From Allgaiera indica (GTDB taxonomy: Bacteria > Pseudomonadota > Alphaproteobacteria > Rhodobacterales > Rhodobacteraceae), in assembly GCF_900106675.1 (NCBI RefSeq), contig NZ_FNOB01000006.1, positions 124,001 through 188,000 on the forward strand: a stretch of DNA of 64,000 bases, in the 5' to 3' direction. The notes below the pieces were generated by a model. It was not told the origin of the DNA. It was given only the letters and a program-made list of their open reading frames with translations, and made no database searches. A program made the position numbers and the translations under genes. Shown here one piece after another: positions 15,275 through 23,485 of this stretch. Position 1 is the first letter of the stretch; each line of letters begins with the position of its first letter.

Positions 15275-16576
15275 ATGACGAAGGCAGTGCGAGGCGACGA
15301 GATCGGGGCTGTTCCGCAAGACCGGGCGGCACTGGCGAGCGGGGCGGGCCTCGCGATCACACACCGCCCGCTCGGGGATCTGGTGCCCTATGCGCGCAAT
15401 GCTCGCACCCACAGTGAGGCGCAGGTGGCGTTGCTGGCCGGGGCGATCCGGGAATACGGGTTCACCAATCCTGTGCTGGTCGATGGCGAGAATGGCATTA
15501 TCGCGGGACATGGCCGGGTGATGGCGGCGCGCAAGCTTGGCCTCGCGACGGTGCCGGTGATCGAGTTGGGCCATCTCACGGAGGCGCAGAAGCGGGCCTA
15601 CATCCTCGCCGACAACCGGTTAGCGGAACAGGCGGGTTGGGACAGCACGATGCTGGCGCTGGAGGTGGGCGAGCTCGATGCGCTCGGCCTCGATCTTGGC
15701 ACGCTGGGATTCGAGCCCCGTGAGATCGATGCGCTGCTGCGCGGCGATGCGGCCGACCCGCGCGAGGACGAGGTGCCCGAGGCGCCGGCCGTTTCGACCT
15801 CCCGGCTGGGCGATCTGTGGCAGTTGGGCGCGCACCGGCTGCTGTGCGGCGATGCCACGGACGCGGGCGGCGTGACGCGGCTTTTGGCGGGTGTTGCGCC
15901 GCACCTAATGGTCACCGATCCGCCCTACGGCGTGATGTATGATCCCGACTGGCGCAACCGGGCCGGGGCCTCTGAGACCAAACGGACGGGCAAAGTCCTT
16001 AACGACGACCGAGCCGACTGGCGCGCCGCCTGGGCGCTCTTTCCCGGCGACGTGGCCTATGTCTGGCATGGGGCGCTGCATGCCACCACGGTTGCGGACA
16101 GCCTCGAGGCCGCGGGGTTCAATGTCCGCTCGCAGATCATCTGGGCGAAGGAGCGGCTGGTGCTGAGCCGCGGCGACTATCATTGGCAGCACGAACCCTG
16201 CTGGTACGCGGTGCGCAAGGCCGCGACGGGGCACTGGAGCGGCGATCGCAAGCAAACCACGCTCTGGCAGATTGCCAGCCGCGATCAGGATGCCGAGACC
16301 ATCCACGGCACGCAAAAGCCGGTCGAATGCATGCGCCGGCCGATCCTGAACAACTCCAGCCCGGGGCAGGCGGTTTATGAACCCTTCTCCGGATCGGGGA
16401 CGACGATCATTGCCGCGGAAAGCACGGGACGCGCGTGCTACGCCATCGAGCTTGATCCGGCCTATGTCGATGTGGCGATCCTGCGCTGGCAGGCGTTCAC
16501 GGGGCAGAAGGCACGGCTTGAGGGGGGCGAAAGTTTCGCCGAAATCGCAGTCGCGCGTTCGGAGGGCGCGCCATGA
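15275..16576 (+). CDS. ParB-domain DNA methyltransferase (N6-adenine or N4-cytosine)
   Basis: This phage DNA methyltransferase has 433 residues. The N-terminal ParB/Srx-like domain covers about 28-120 (DLVPYARNARTHS, IIAGHGR). The catalytic domain has TDPPYGVMYD (motif IV) and PFSGSGTTI with DPAYVDVAI (motifs I and X) at the C-terminus, the beta-type order. It modifies DNA, probably shielding phage DNA from host restriction or marking it for packaging. It overlaps the next gene by 4 nt. A longer homologue lies at 50961 in prophage B. Confidence 0.9.
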   Translation: MTKAVRGDEIGAVPQDRAALASGAGLAITHRPLGDLVPYARNARTHSEAQVALLAGAIREYGFTNPVLVDGENGIIAGHGRVMAARKLGLATVPVIELGHLTEAQKRAYILADNRLAEQAGWDSTMLALEVGELDALGLDLGTLGFEPREIDALLRGDAADPREDEVPEAPAVSTSRLGDLWQLGAHRLLCGDATDAGGVTRLLAGVAPHLMVTDPPYGVMYDPDWRNRAGASETKRTGKVLNDDRADWRAAWALFPGDVAYVWHGALHATTVADSLEAAGFNVRSQIIWAKERLVLSRGDYHWQHEPCWYAVRKAATGHWSGDRKQTTLWQIASRDQDAETIHGTQKPVECMRRPILNNSSPGQAVYEPFSGSGTTIIAAESTGRACYAIELDPAYVDVAILRWQAFTGQKARLEGGESFAEIAVARSEGAP

Positions 16577-16833
16577 GACAGTCACACCGCCTTTTCACGC
16601 TCAAGGCCGCGGCCAATGTCGCGGTCGGCTATGGTGTCACCGCGCTGCTGCAACTCGCGCTGTTCCCGGTGGCGGGCCTTAGCCTGCCGCTGGTCCAGTC
16701 ACTGAAGCTCGACCTCGCCTTCACGCTGGCCTGGCTCGCACGCATCTATGTACTCCGGCGTGCCTTCGCGCGGTGGGGGCGCGAGAGCAGGCGCGCAACT
16801 ACCTCCCAGCCTGATCTCGCCGGGGGTGCTTGA
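16573..16833 (+). CDS. Small membrane protein (DUF7220-like)
   Basis: This protein of 86 residues has two hydrophobic segments (AAANVAVGYGVTALLQLALF and a second near LDLAFTLAWLARIYVL) and a basic C-terminus. The homologue at 53311 also follows a DNA methyltransferase gene. Its ATG overlaps the methyltransferase stop, and its TGA shares a base with the next ATG. The function of the family is unknown; a membrane location is inferred. Confidence 0.75.
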   Translation: MRQSHRLFTLKAAANVAVGYGVTALLQLALFPVAGLSLPLVQSLKLDLAFTLAWLARIYVLRRAFARWGRESRRATTSQPDLAGGA

Positions 16834-17264
16834 TGGCACGCCAGCCGATGCAGTTCTCGGATGTGCAGAAGGCCGAGGTCGAAACCCTGGCCGCAGTGCT
16901 GTCGTCCGAGCAGATCGCCGATTACTTCGGGATCGGGCGGCGCACCTTCTATGACATGATGGCGCGCGACGAGGAAATCGCCGCACGCTATAAACGCGGC
17001 AAGGCCAAGGCGATCGGGGCGATAGCCCAGGGTCTGATCACCAAGGCGCGCAGCGGAGATACAGCATGCATGATCTTCTATCTCAAGACGCAAGGCGGCT
17101 GGCGGGAGACCGCGGTCGTCGAACATGCCACCGTGCCTGATGACAGCACAGTAGCGCAGCGCCCGGTGAGGCAAATCCTGCTCGAGAGGTTGAATGCGCT
17201 GGCCCTCCGGCAGCAAGGAGTGCCGGACCTGATCGAGGGCGTGGTCGGGACGAGCGGGTCATGA
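16833..17264 (+). CDS. HTH phage packaging-like protein (possible terminase small subunit)
   Basis: This protein of 143 residues has a helix-turn-helix near LSSEQIADYFGIGRRTFYDMM and then AIAQGLITKARSGD...MIFYLKTQGGW, a pattern common in small DNA-binding phage proteins beside terminase genes. The ATG at 16833 overlaps the preceding TGA by 1 nt; a TTG at 16830 is less likely. The next gene is a P27-type small terminase, so this one may be an accessory packaging or regulatory factor instead. Confidence 0.65.
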   Translation: MARQPMQFSDVQKAEVETLAAVLSSEQIADYFGIGRRTFYDMMARDEEIAARYKRGKAKAIGAIAQGLITKARSGDTACMIFYLKTQGGWRETAVVEHATVPDDSTVAQRPVRQILLERLNALALRQQGVPDLIEGVVGTSGS

Positions 17265-17779
17265 TGCGCGGTCGCAAACCAAAGCCCACGGCGATCCGGT
17301 TGATCGATGGTAACCCCGGCAAGCGCGGCTACAACGCTGACGAGCCGGTGGCGCCAGAGGGGGAGATCGACTGCCCGCCCCATCTGTCGGACGTGGCCAC
17401 CGAGGAGTGGCGGCGTATCGCGGGGGCGCTTCAGGACATGGGCGTGGTGACGTTGGTCGACCGCGCGGCGCTGGCGGCCTATTGCCAGTCGTACGGCCGC
17501 TGGGTCGAGGCCGAGGAAAAGCTGAAGGAGACGCCGACGCTGGTGAAGACGGCCTCGGGCTACATCCAGCAGAACCCCTGGCTTACCGTCGCCAACAAGC
17601 AGCTTGAACTGATGGGGCGCTACATGGGCGAGCTTGGCATCACACCTGCATCGCGGAGCCGGGTCGCCGCGTTCCAGAAGGATGCCGGTCCGCAGGTCAC
17701 GACGATCCGAATTATCGGCGGCCTGCCGCAGGACGGCGATGCCGGAACGATTGATGCGAGCGACATCGATCTTCTGTAG
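17261..17779 (+). CDS. Phage terminase small subunit, P27 family
   Basis: This protein of 172 residues begins MMRGRKPKPTAIRLIDGNPG, the standard opening of P27-type small terminases, and contains CPPHLSDVATEEWRRI and TASGYIQQNPWL. It would recognise packaging sites and recruit the large subunit. No large subunit follows: the next gene is a resolvase, so packaging genes have been deleted. The packaging type differs from prophage B, which has a Nu1/GpA pair. Confidence 0.88.
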   Translation: MMRGRKPKPTAIRLIDGNPGKRGYNADEPVAPEGEIDCPPHLSDVATEEWRRIAGALQDMGVVTLVDRAALAAYCQSYGRWVEAEEKLKETPTLVKTASGYIQQNPWLTVANKQLELMGRYMGELGITPASRSRVAAFQKDAGPQVTTIRIIGGLPQDGDAGTIDASDIDLL

Positions 17780-17892
17780 CCGCTTGGGGCCGCCGCCAGC
17801 CAAAAATCCGAATTCGGATCAATACCTTGCCGTACACTCTGCTCGCTTTTGATGGTACACAACTGCGCAACGAACGTTAGGCAGGTGTGTAC

Positions 17893-18597
17893 ATGGTCAG
17901 AGAGACTGCCCCATCCTTCCGGCTGATCGCCTACGAGCGGGTCTCGACCGCCCGGCAGGGGGCGAGCGGGCTTGGTCTGGAGGCACAGCGGCAGACGATT
18001 GACGGCTTTGCCCAATCGCGCGGGGCTGACCTGATCGGACGGTTCACCGAGGTGGAAAGCGGCAAGAACCCCGACCGGCCGGAACTCGGCAAGGCGATTC
18101 AACTGGCGCGCTTGACCGGCGCGACGCTGGTCATCGCCAAGCTCGACCGGCTCTCGCGCAACGCGGCCTTCCTGCTGACGTTGCGCGACAGTGGCGTGAA
18201 GTTCGTGGCCGTCGATATGCCGGAGGCGAATGACCTGACCGTCGGCATCATGGCGCTGGTAGCGCAGCAGGAGCGCGAGGCGATCTCGCGGCGCACCAAG
18301 GAGGCGTTGGCCGTGGCCAAGGCACGTGGGGTGAAACTGGGAAACCCGAATGGGGCTGCGGCGCTCCGGCGGGCGGGGAAGGGTGCGGCACCACTCCGGG
18401 CAGCGATAGCGTTGAATGCGGATCGGCATGCGGAAAGCCTCGCACCGGTTCTGGCGGACATCCGGGCGCAGGGCCACACGACATTGCGGTCGATTGCAGA
18501 GGCACTGAACGACCGAGGAATGCTCACCCGGCGCGGGGGACAGTGGCATGTGTCGAATGTGCGCAATCTGATCGGGCGTCTGACAGGTGCGCGCTAA
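17893..18597 (+). CDS. Small serine recombinase (resolvase family)
   Basis: This protein of 234 residues has the resolvase domain: IAYERVSTARQG with the catalytic serine, KLDRLSRN, and EREAISRRT. An HTH-type C-terminus contains LRSIAEALNDRGMLTRRGG. I chose the ATG at 17893, with AGG 7-8 nt upstream; a GTG at 17887 would add two residues. It sits exactly between the terminase small subunit and the broken tail gene, at the scar of the lost head genes. GTACAC boxes at about 17832, 17854 and 17886 may be its resolution site. Confidence 0.88.
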   Translation: MVRETAPSFRLIAYERVSTARQGASGLGLEAQRQTIDGFAQSRGADLIGRFTEVESGKNPDRPELGKAIQLARLTGATLVIAKLDRLSRNAAFLLTLRDSGVKFVAVDMPEANDLTVGIMALVAQQEREAISRRTKEALAVAKARGVKLGNPNGAAALRRAGKGAAPLRAAIALNADRHAESLAPVLADIRAQGHTTLRSIAEALNDRGMLTRRGGQWHVSNVRNLIGRLTGAR

Positions 18598-18773
18598 ATG
18601 AGCTCGTTCCCGCAGCCAGGCTTCACGATGTCAAAGAGCAGTAGAGACGAAAGTACCTGCTCCGATGCTACCGACCGAACGGTCTCGATGTCCAAGCCGG
18701 AAATGGGCACAATTGTGCACCCTCGGCCGGGGTTGGAGTAACAACACATTGTCGTCGCAACGAAACGGTGATG
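18598..18773. other. Non-coding scar downstream of the resolvase
   Basis: No gene or clear similarity to prophage B is seen in these 176 bases. The region joins the resolvase to the broken tail gene and marks the right edge of a deletion or replacement. Confidence 0.5.
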
Positions 18774-19254
18774 GCTTGCCATTATCGACCCCAACTCGAC
18801 CCGCAGCCAGAACTTCCCGAGGTCGGGCGAGAGCCTGGATGCCGCTGCGCTGGTCTGGTCCAAGGCACCAGTCATCGTGGGAGCCCACGACACCGGCCCG
18901 CTTATCCGCTCAAAGGACGGGTTCTGGCTGGCGATTCCGCTGCCCGCCGCGGGCAAATCCCTGCGCGGCGGTCGGATCAAGCCCGGCGAATGGGAACGGC
19001 GACGCGGTCTGCGCCTGCGCTTCGTCTATCGCCGGACGGGTCCAAGCCTGCTTGTGGCGGAGGGACGGCTGAATACCAAGGGTCAGGCCGTGGTGTCCCG
19101 CTCGAAGACCGGACGCGGAAAGGTCACCGCGCCGATCTTCCTGCTGGTGGCGCAGGTGAAACTGCCGAAGCGGCTGGACCTGGCGCGGGACGCCGAGCGG
19201 GCGCATGAGGCCGTGCCGGGGCTGATCGTGGCGAACTGGGTGGAGGGGCGGTGA
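18774..19254 (+). pseudogene. Tail protein (DUF6441-like), 5'-truncated copy
   Basis: From NSTRSQNFPRSGESLD onward the frame matches the intact gene at 61891 (RSQTYP, GESLNAAALVWSKAPVIVG) to the stop at 19252-19254. The first 55 or so codons are missing or scrambled: GGCTTGCC at about 18775 still matches, followed by 12 extra bases. The fragment covers about two thirds of a 209-residue protein. It is a remnant left when the neighbouring head genes were lost. Confidence 0.8.
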
Positions 19255-19257
19255 TCC

Positions 19258-19632
19258 TCAATGCCGCGCCGCAGCCGTGTCCCTTCCACGGCGCCGACGA
19301 CTGGGTGTTTCGGTGTCGCCCAAGCCTTCCAGTGCAACCGGTGCCTTGCCGGGGAACTCCACCATGAGCTTCAGCGAGCCACCCATCGCGCGGACATAGC
19401 TGGTCAGCGTCGAGAGCAGCAGGTCGCTCTGGCGTTCGTATTTGGCGACCGTGGCCTGCTGTATGCCGAGCGTCTCGGCCAGTTGCACCTGCGTCAGCGC
19501 CTTGGCTTTGCGCAGTTCCTGAAGCGTCAGATATTCGGTGTGCAGCCGCGCAGCCTCGGCCTCGATCCCGGCACGACGGGCGGGATCGAGGGTCGCCAGC
19601 TTGTCCTGAAGAGTACGTGCCATCGCCGTCAT
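19258..19632 (-). CDS. HTH antitoxin (HigA/XRE type)
   Basis: This protein of 124 residues has an XRE helix-turn-helix, LTQVQLAETLGIQQATVAKYE, preceded by an N-terminal helix, and a basic tail RRRRGRD. Its start overlaps the toxin stop by 4 nt, with toxin first and antitoxin second, the HigBA order. It should neutralise the toxin and repress the operon. The pair is inserted on the minus strand between plus-strand tail genes. Confidence 0.85.
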   Translation of the reverse strand: MTAMARTLQDKLATLDPARRAGIEAEAARLHTEYLTLQELRKAKALTQVQLAETLGIQQATVAKYERQSDLLLSTLTSYVRAMGGSLKLMVEFPGKAPVALEGLGDTETPSRRRRGRDTAAARH

Positions 19633-19982
19633 CCTTTCCGTGTCCCGAGGTGGCGGTCGAACCTTTCGTCGGCCCGTGCGATCAGCAGCTTGTAGAAGCG
19701 CTTCTCGCTGCCACCCGATTTGTCCCCGCCGACGAGCAGGATTGCCTGCCGGTCGGGATCGAATGCGAAGGCGATGCGCCAGACGCCTCCGGCGGCGGTA
19801 CAGCGCAATTCCTTCATGTTCGCATGCTTCGACCCGGTCAGGGTGTCCGCATGCGGTCGCCCGAGCGAAGGCCCCTCGCGTTCGAGGAGCAGCACCCGAG
19901 CGAGGATTGCGTCCTGAACCTCGGCATCGAGTTCGTCGAACTCCGGCTCGAACTCGTCGGCGAAGGAAACGGCCCAGGGCAT
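19629..19982 (-). CDS. RelE/HigB-type toxin (Gp49-like)
   Basis: This protein of 117 residues begins MPWAVSFADEFEPEFDEL and contains MKELRCTAAGGVWRIAFAFDP and KSGGSEKRFYKLLI, the pattern of phage Gp49-like HigB toxins that cleave mRNA on the ribosome. It is the first gene of a two-gene unit with the XRE antitoxin. It sits at the same site among tail genes at which prophage B carries ParDE. Confidence 0.86.
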   Translation of the reverse strand: MPWAVSFADEFEPEFDELDAEVQDAILARVLLLEREGPSLGRPHADTLTGSKHANMKELRCTAAGGVWRIAFAFDPDRQAILLVGGDKSGGSEKRFYKLLIARADERFDRHLGTRKG

Positions 19983-20195
19983 TCGGTCCTCATGTCTTGG
20001 AAGCTATATAGCCTTGAAGCACTAATTTTGCAATAACGACTCTCAGAGTGCTCGTAAATGCCAACCATCCGAGAAACCATCCTCACCGCGCTGCACACGC
20101 TGCTGCAGACGCTGCTTGCCACCGCCCTGCGCGGCGAGGTGCTGCCCGAGCGTGTGCCTGCTGCGGGCCTGCTGATCCTGCGCGACGGGGAACCC

Positions 20196-21627
20196 GGGAA
20201 TGTCCCGCTTGATGTTGAAAAGCGCGGCGGGCGACGCTGCGTGGTTCATGGTTAGGCGGCCTCTGCGATCGGGTCAACGGCGGTCATGGGATCTTTTTGG
20301 CGGTGCTTCTCAAGCGCAGCCTTGAGGATGGGCAGCTGCTTATGGGCCTTGAGGCGGCGAAACCCCTTGGCGGCTTCGAGCATGCCGGCGGCGGTCCAAC
20401 GCAGGCCCATCTTTGCGTTCCGCCACCGCTTCACGTTGCGGCAGACCTGGCGGATCACGCTGTTCATCGACTCGATGATATTGGTGCTGGCGAGCGATCG
20501 GCGCAGCTCAGGCGGCAGCCCGAGGCGGGTGACGGTCAGGATCTCGTCCAGCCCCTCGAGGAGGCTCTTGGACACCCCTGGTGCCTCGACTTCGAGCCGG
20601 CGGGCCAGATTGCGCACAAGTCGCTCGGCCTTCTCGGCATCGGCCATCTCCCAGGCCTGCCGCAGGGCCCGCCGGACGGCGGCGTGATGCTTGCGATCGA
20701 GGCGCTCCGTCACGTTTCTCGCCTTGTGAACCTGGCATCTCTGGATCGGGATGTCGGCTCCGAAGGTCCGCCGGATGGCCTTGGTCAGCGCCTTGGCGCC
20801 GTCGACGATGAAGAGGCGGCAGACCGCGGGATCGAGGCCGCGCTCGATCAGGTTGTCCAGGAGCGCCTGCACCGTCGTGGCGTTCTCGGTGGCCCCCTCC
20901 ACGACGCCGAGCGGATGCTTGTTACCCTCGGCATCGACCCCAACCGCGCCGATCATCAGCAGGCTGTCGTCGAGGTGCAGCCCGTCGATCTGGATCACCA
21001 GAAGATCATGCTGTGACAGGTCGGTCGCCATCCACTCGGCCAGCCGCGCCTCCGTCAGTGCCTTGAACCGCCGCGAGACCGCCGACTTCGACAGCCCGGA
21101 TCCCGCCGCTGCCGACACCCCGGCCTCCGGCAGGCGCACCGCACGACCGAACTTCCGCGTCGAGACATTGATCAGCATCAGGTTCATCGCCCATTGCCCC
21201 AGCAAGCCGGCTGAGGCGGCCTCTTGCCAGCTCCTTGCCGGTCGTCTTCGAGCGCACCCGGGGGCGCTCGACCGCGACCTTGCCGCCATGGAACCCGACC
21301 CGTCCCGTCGTGCGACCCCAGCGATAGCCCGGCTTCCCGGCATCGCGGGCGTGCGCTTCGCCCGCCAACTCCCGGGCGTCCTCTTCCAGCATCTGCGTCA
21401 GGCTCGATAGTCCCGCAACCAGGCAGAACTGCTCGAAGCTCGCGCCGACCGCCTCCCAGGCCTCTTCAACCGCGGCAGTCATCTCGGTCCTGCTGGCCAG
21501 CGCCAGCGCCGATGTGGTAGCTCTCTTCATGGTGTTGCTTCCTCTTGGATTTGACACCCCGAGCCTACGGCTCGAGGGAAGCAACGCCACCCCTCACTCC
21601 AAGTTCAACATCAGACGGGACATCCCC
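20196..21627 (-). mobile_element. IS256-family insertion sequence
   Basis: The element is 1432 bp. The terminal inverted repeats of 24 bp start GGGAATGTCCCG at the left and GGGGATGTCCCG at the right, with three mismatches overall, and end TGATGTTGAA. A 9-bp target duplication GGGGAACCC lies at 20187-20195 and 21628-21636. It is inserted in the tail terminator gene. One transposase gene on the minus strand fills it and carries a frameshift, so the copy is probably not autonomous. Confidence 0.92.
20252..21530 (-). pseudogene. IS256-family transposase, frameshifted
   Basis: The N-terminal part (from 21530, MKRATTSALALASR) runs to about KTTGKEL near 21235. The rest (SWQEAASAGLLGQWAMN to the end) is in another frame. 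DDE residues are present in the second part: Asp in VIQIDGLHLD, Asp in FIVDGAKAL, and Glu in NIIESMNS. The frame changes at about 21225-21240, where a few bases seem to be missing. Programmed frameshifting is not usual in IS256, so I call it broken. Confidence 0.8.
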
Positions 21628-21931
21628 GGGGAACCCGGCGATCCGGAGGTAACGCTCTCGCCCCTGCGCTACCACTACCAACACCGGGCCGAGATCGAGG
21701 CGGTCGCGCGGGGCGTGGATCGTGACGCCGCCTTCGACACGCTCAGCGCCAGCATCGGCGCGGCCATCGCAGCGGATCGAACGCTGGGCGGGTTCTGCGA
21801 CTGGGTCGAGGCCGAAGCGCCGCGCCCGGTCGATCTGCCGGTCGAGGGCGCGGCCAGCCTGAAGGCGGCCGTCATTTCGGTAGTGCTGCACTACTCCACG
21901 GCCGATCCGCTCGGCTGACTGGCCCGGAGTC

Positions 21932-22303
21932 TCATGCTTCGCTCGTTTTCTTGCAGGAACAGGCCGCGTTGACCTCGGCGCCGCTCTCGATCGTGAGGGT
22001 CTGGTAAAGGATTTCGCCGGAGGCCTTGGCGCCGGCGTGCAGCTTGACATCGCCGCCGAATATCTTGCCCTCGAAGCACCCTTTGACAGCAACGCTGGCG
22101 GCGTGGATTTCGCCGCTGGCGGATCCGCTGTCTTCGATCACAACCGCGTCCGCGGACATCTTTCCGTCGAACTGACCGCGCAGTTCCATCAGGCCCGGTG
22201 CGGACAGATCGCCGGAGAGTTTTGCGCCGGCGGCGAAATGCGATTGCCCCCCGCTGGCGCTGGCTGAGGATTGCTGACCCGGCGTGTCAGGGGGCTGTGA
22301 CAT
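21932..22303 (-). CDS. Bactofilin (polymer-forming cytoskeletal protein)
   Basis: This protein of 123 residues has the bactofilin beta-helix repeats: FAAGAKLSGDLSAPG, QFDGKMSADAVVIEDSGSASGEI, CFEGKIFGGDVKLHAGAKASGEILY. It ends with a short cysteine-containing tail (CSCKKTSEA). Bactofilins form filaments at the inner face of the membrane. An upstream ATG at 22360 is possible, but neither start has a clear Shine-Dalgarno sequence. The gene is on the minus strand between two phage tail genes that are adjacent in prophage B, so it was inserted or is phage cargo. Confidence 0.85.
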   Translation of the reverse strand: MSQPPDTPGQQSSASASGGQSHFAAGAKLSGDLSAPGLMELRGQFDGKMSADAVVIEDSGSASGEIHAASVAVKGCFEGKIFGGDVKLHAGAKASGEILYQTLTIESGAEVNAACSCKKTSEA

Positions 22304-22426
22304 GGTAGCGGATCCATTCGGCTGAAGTTCGGAATTTGCCGACAAAGACGGCATCGGCATCGCGCATGAGATTAGACGGCCGTCAGCCGCGGAAGATAGC
22401 CCAAAAACAAGTTCAAGGAGACCCCC

Positions 22427-22910
22427 ATGGCACGTGCGCAAGGCGCGCGGGCGCAGATGGCGCTTGCGTTCGAGACGACTTATGGAACGCCGCCCGCGGG
22501 CGGCTTCACCAAGATGCCCTTCGCCAGCACCTCGCTGGGCGCCGAGCAGCCGCTGCTGAACTCGGAACTGCTGGGCTATGGCCGCGATCCGCTGGCCCCG
22601 ATCAAGGACGCGGTGACGGCCGACGGCGATGTGGTGGTGCCGCTGGATGTCGAGGGTTTCGGGTTCTGGCTGAAGGCGGCCTTCGGCAATCCAGCAACCA
22701 CCGGCATCGGCCCCTGGACCCACGAGTTTCAATCGGGGGCGTGGACGCTGCCGAGCCTGTCCATCGAGACCGGCATGCCGGAGGTGCCGCGCTTTGCGAT
22801 GTATTCCGGCTGCGTGCTGGATCAGCTCAGCTGGCAGGTGCAGCGCTCGGGGTTGCTGACCGCGACGGCACGCCTGGTGGCGCAGGGCGAGACGGTGGGA
22901 ACGACGACGA
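22427..22910 (+). pseudogene. Major tail (tube) protein, 3' end lost
   Basis: The frame begins MARAQGARAQMALAFETTYG and matches the prophage B tail protein at 63654 closely. After TARLVAQGETVGTTT (about 22910) the tail protein stops abruptly and transposase sequence begins. The open frame continues to 22984, but the last 25 codons are a shadow of the IS66 fragment. The C-terminus is therefore missing. Confidence 0.85.
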
Positions 22911-23018
22911 ACGGAGCCGTTCGCCTATCTCAAGGCGACACTCGAAGCCATCGCGACCGGGCATCCGCAAAGCCGGATCGATGAGTTGCTGCCCTGGAAC
23001 TTCAAGCTGTCAAGCTGA
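22911..23018 (+). pseudogene. IS66-family transposase (TnpC) C-terminal fragment
   Basis: In the frame starting at 22914 the translation is EPFAYLKATLEAIATGHPQS, then RIDELLPWNF and a stop at 23016-23018, the standard C-terminus of IS66 transposases. It differs from the C-terminus of the element at 32091, so it comes from another IS66. It is fused directly to the truncated tail gene and marks the right end of prophage A. Confidence 0.85.
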
Positions 23019-23485
23019 ACCCGACGTGCCGTCCAGCTTACGCTTACGCTTCAACTCACTAATTCTCATTAGGTATGGCTCCGGGGAAGACAGAGGTCCG
23101 GAAAAGAGCGTCACATAATCAGGGGAGAAAAAACATGGCACGCATCACACCGTAAAGGATCGATCAGATCCGGGTCAGAGAAAGCAGCATTTGTGCAGGA
23201 GCCACCGAGCTCGGTCTGTTGATATGCCTCTGGTCCGCGCATCGCCATACCGGCCCGCGGTCACATCAGCGCCGCACACCGAGGCCTGATACATGACCGC
23301 ACCTGATCACACGCTCGCGCCGTTCAAAAATCACTTGCACCAATGGGGGCATCCATACATGCACAAATCCCATGAGGGATTCATCTCGTGGCCGAATGCG
23401 TCGGAACAGGTGGCCGGATGTGATCGGAATGGGTGGCCGGATGTTCCGGAATACGCACATACGCTACAGGGAAAGGATCGAAAGA
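23019..23485. other. Gene-free stretch between the IS66 fragment and the GT25 gene
   Basis: No supported gene is seen; the small open frames lack family features. The only structure noticed is a short tandem repeat at 23401-23457. An AAAGGA ribosome binding site precedes the GT25 start at the right end. Confidence 0.6.
23401..23457. repeat. 23-bp tandem repeat, IS-end-like
   Basis: Two copies of a 23-bp unit built as TCGGAA-NN-GGTGGCCGGATGT-NN (23401-23423 and 23424-23446) are followed by CGGAATACGCA. A degenerate GTGGCCGAATG precedes them. Multiple short subterminal repeats of this kind are typical of IS21-family ends, but no transposase remains here. Confidence 0.5.

Larger units (their letters stand above)
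20058..21918 (+). pseudogene. Tail terminator-like gene interrupted by an IS256-family element
   Basis: The 5' part (20058-20195) encodes MPTIRETILTALH to RDGEPG. The 3' part (21628-21918) resumes at GEPGDPEVTLSPL and ends TADPLG. Joined across the element, the two make a protein of about 140 residues that matches the intact gene at 63210 throughout. The junctions share GGGGAACCC. The insertion destroys the gene, so prophage A cannot make this tail protein. Confidence 0.88.
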
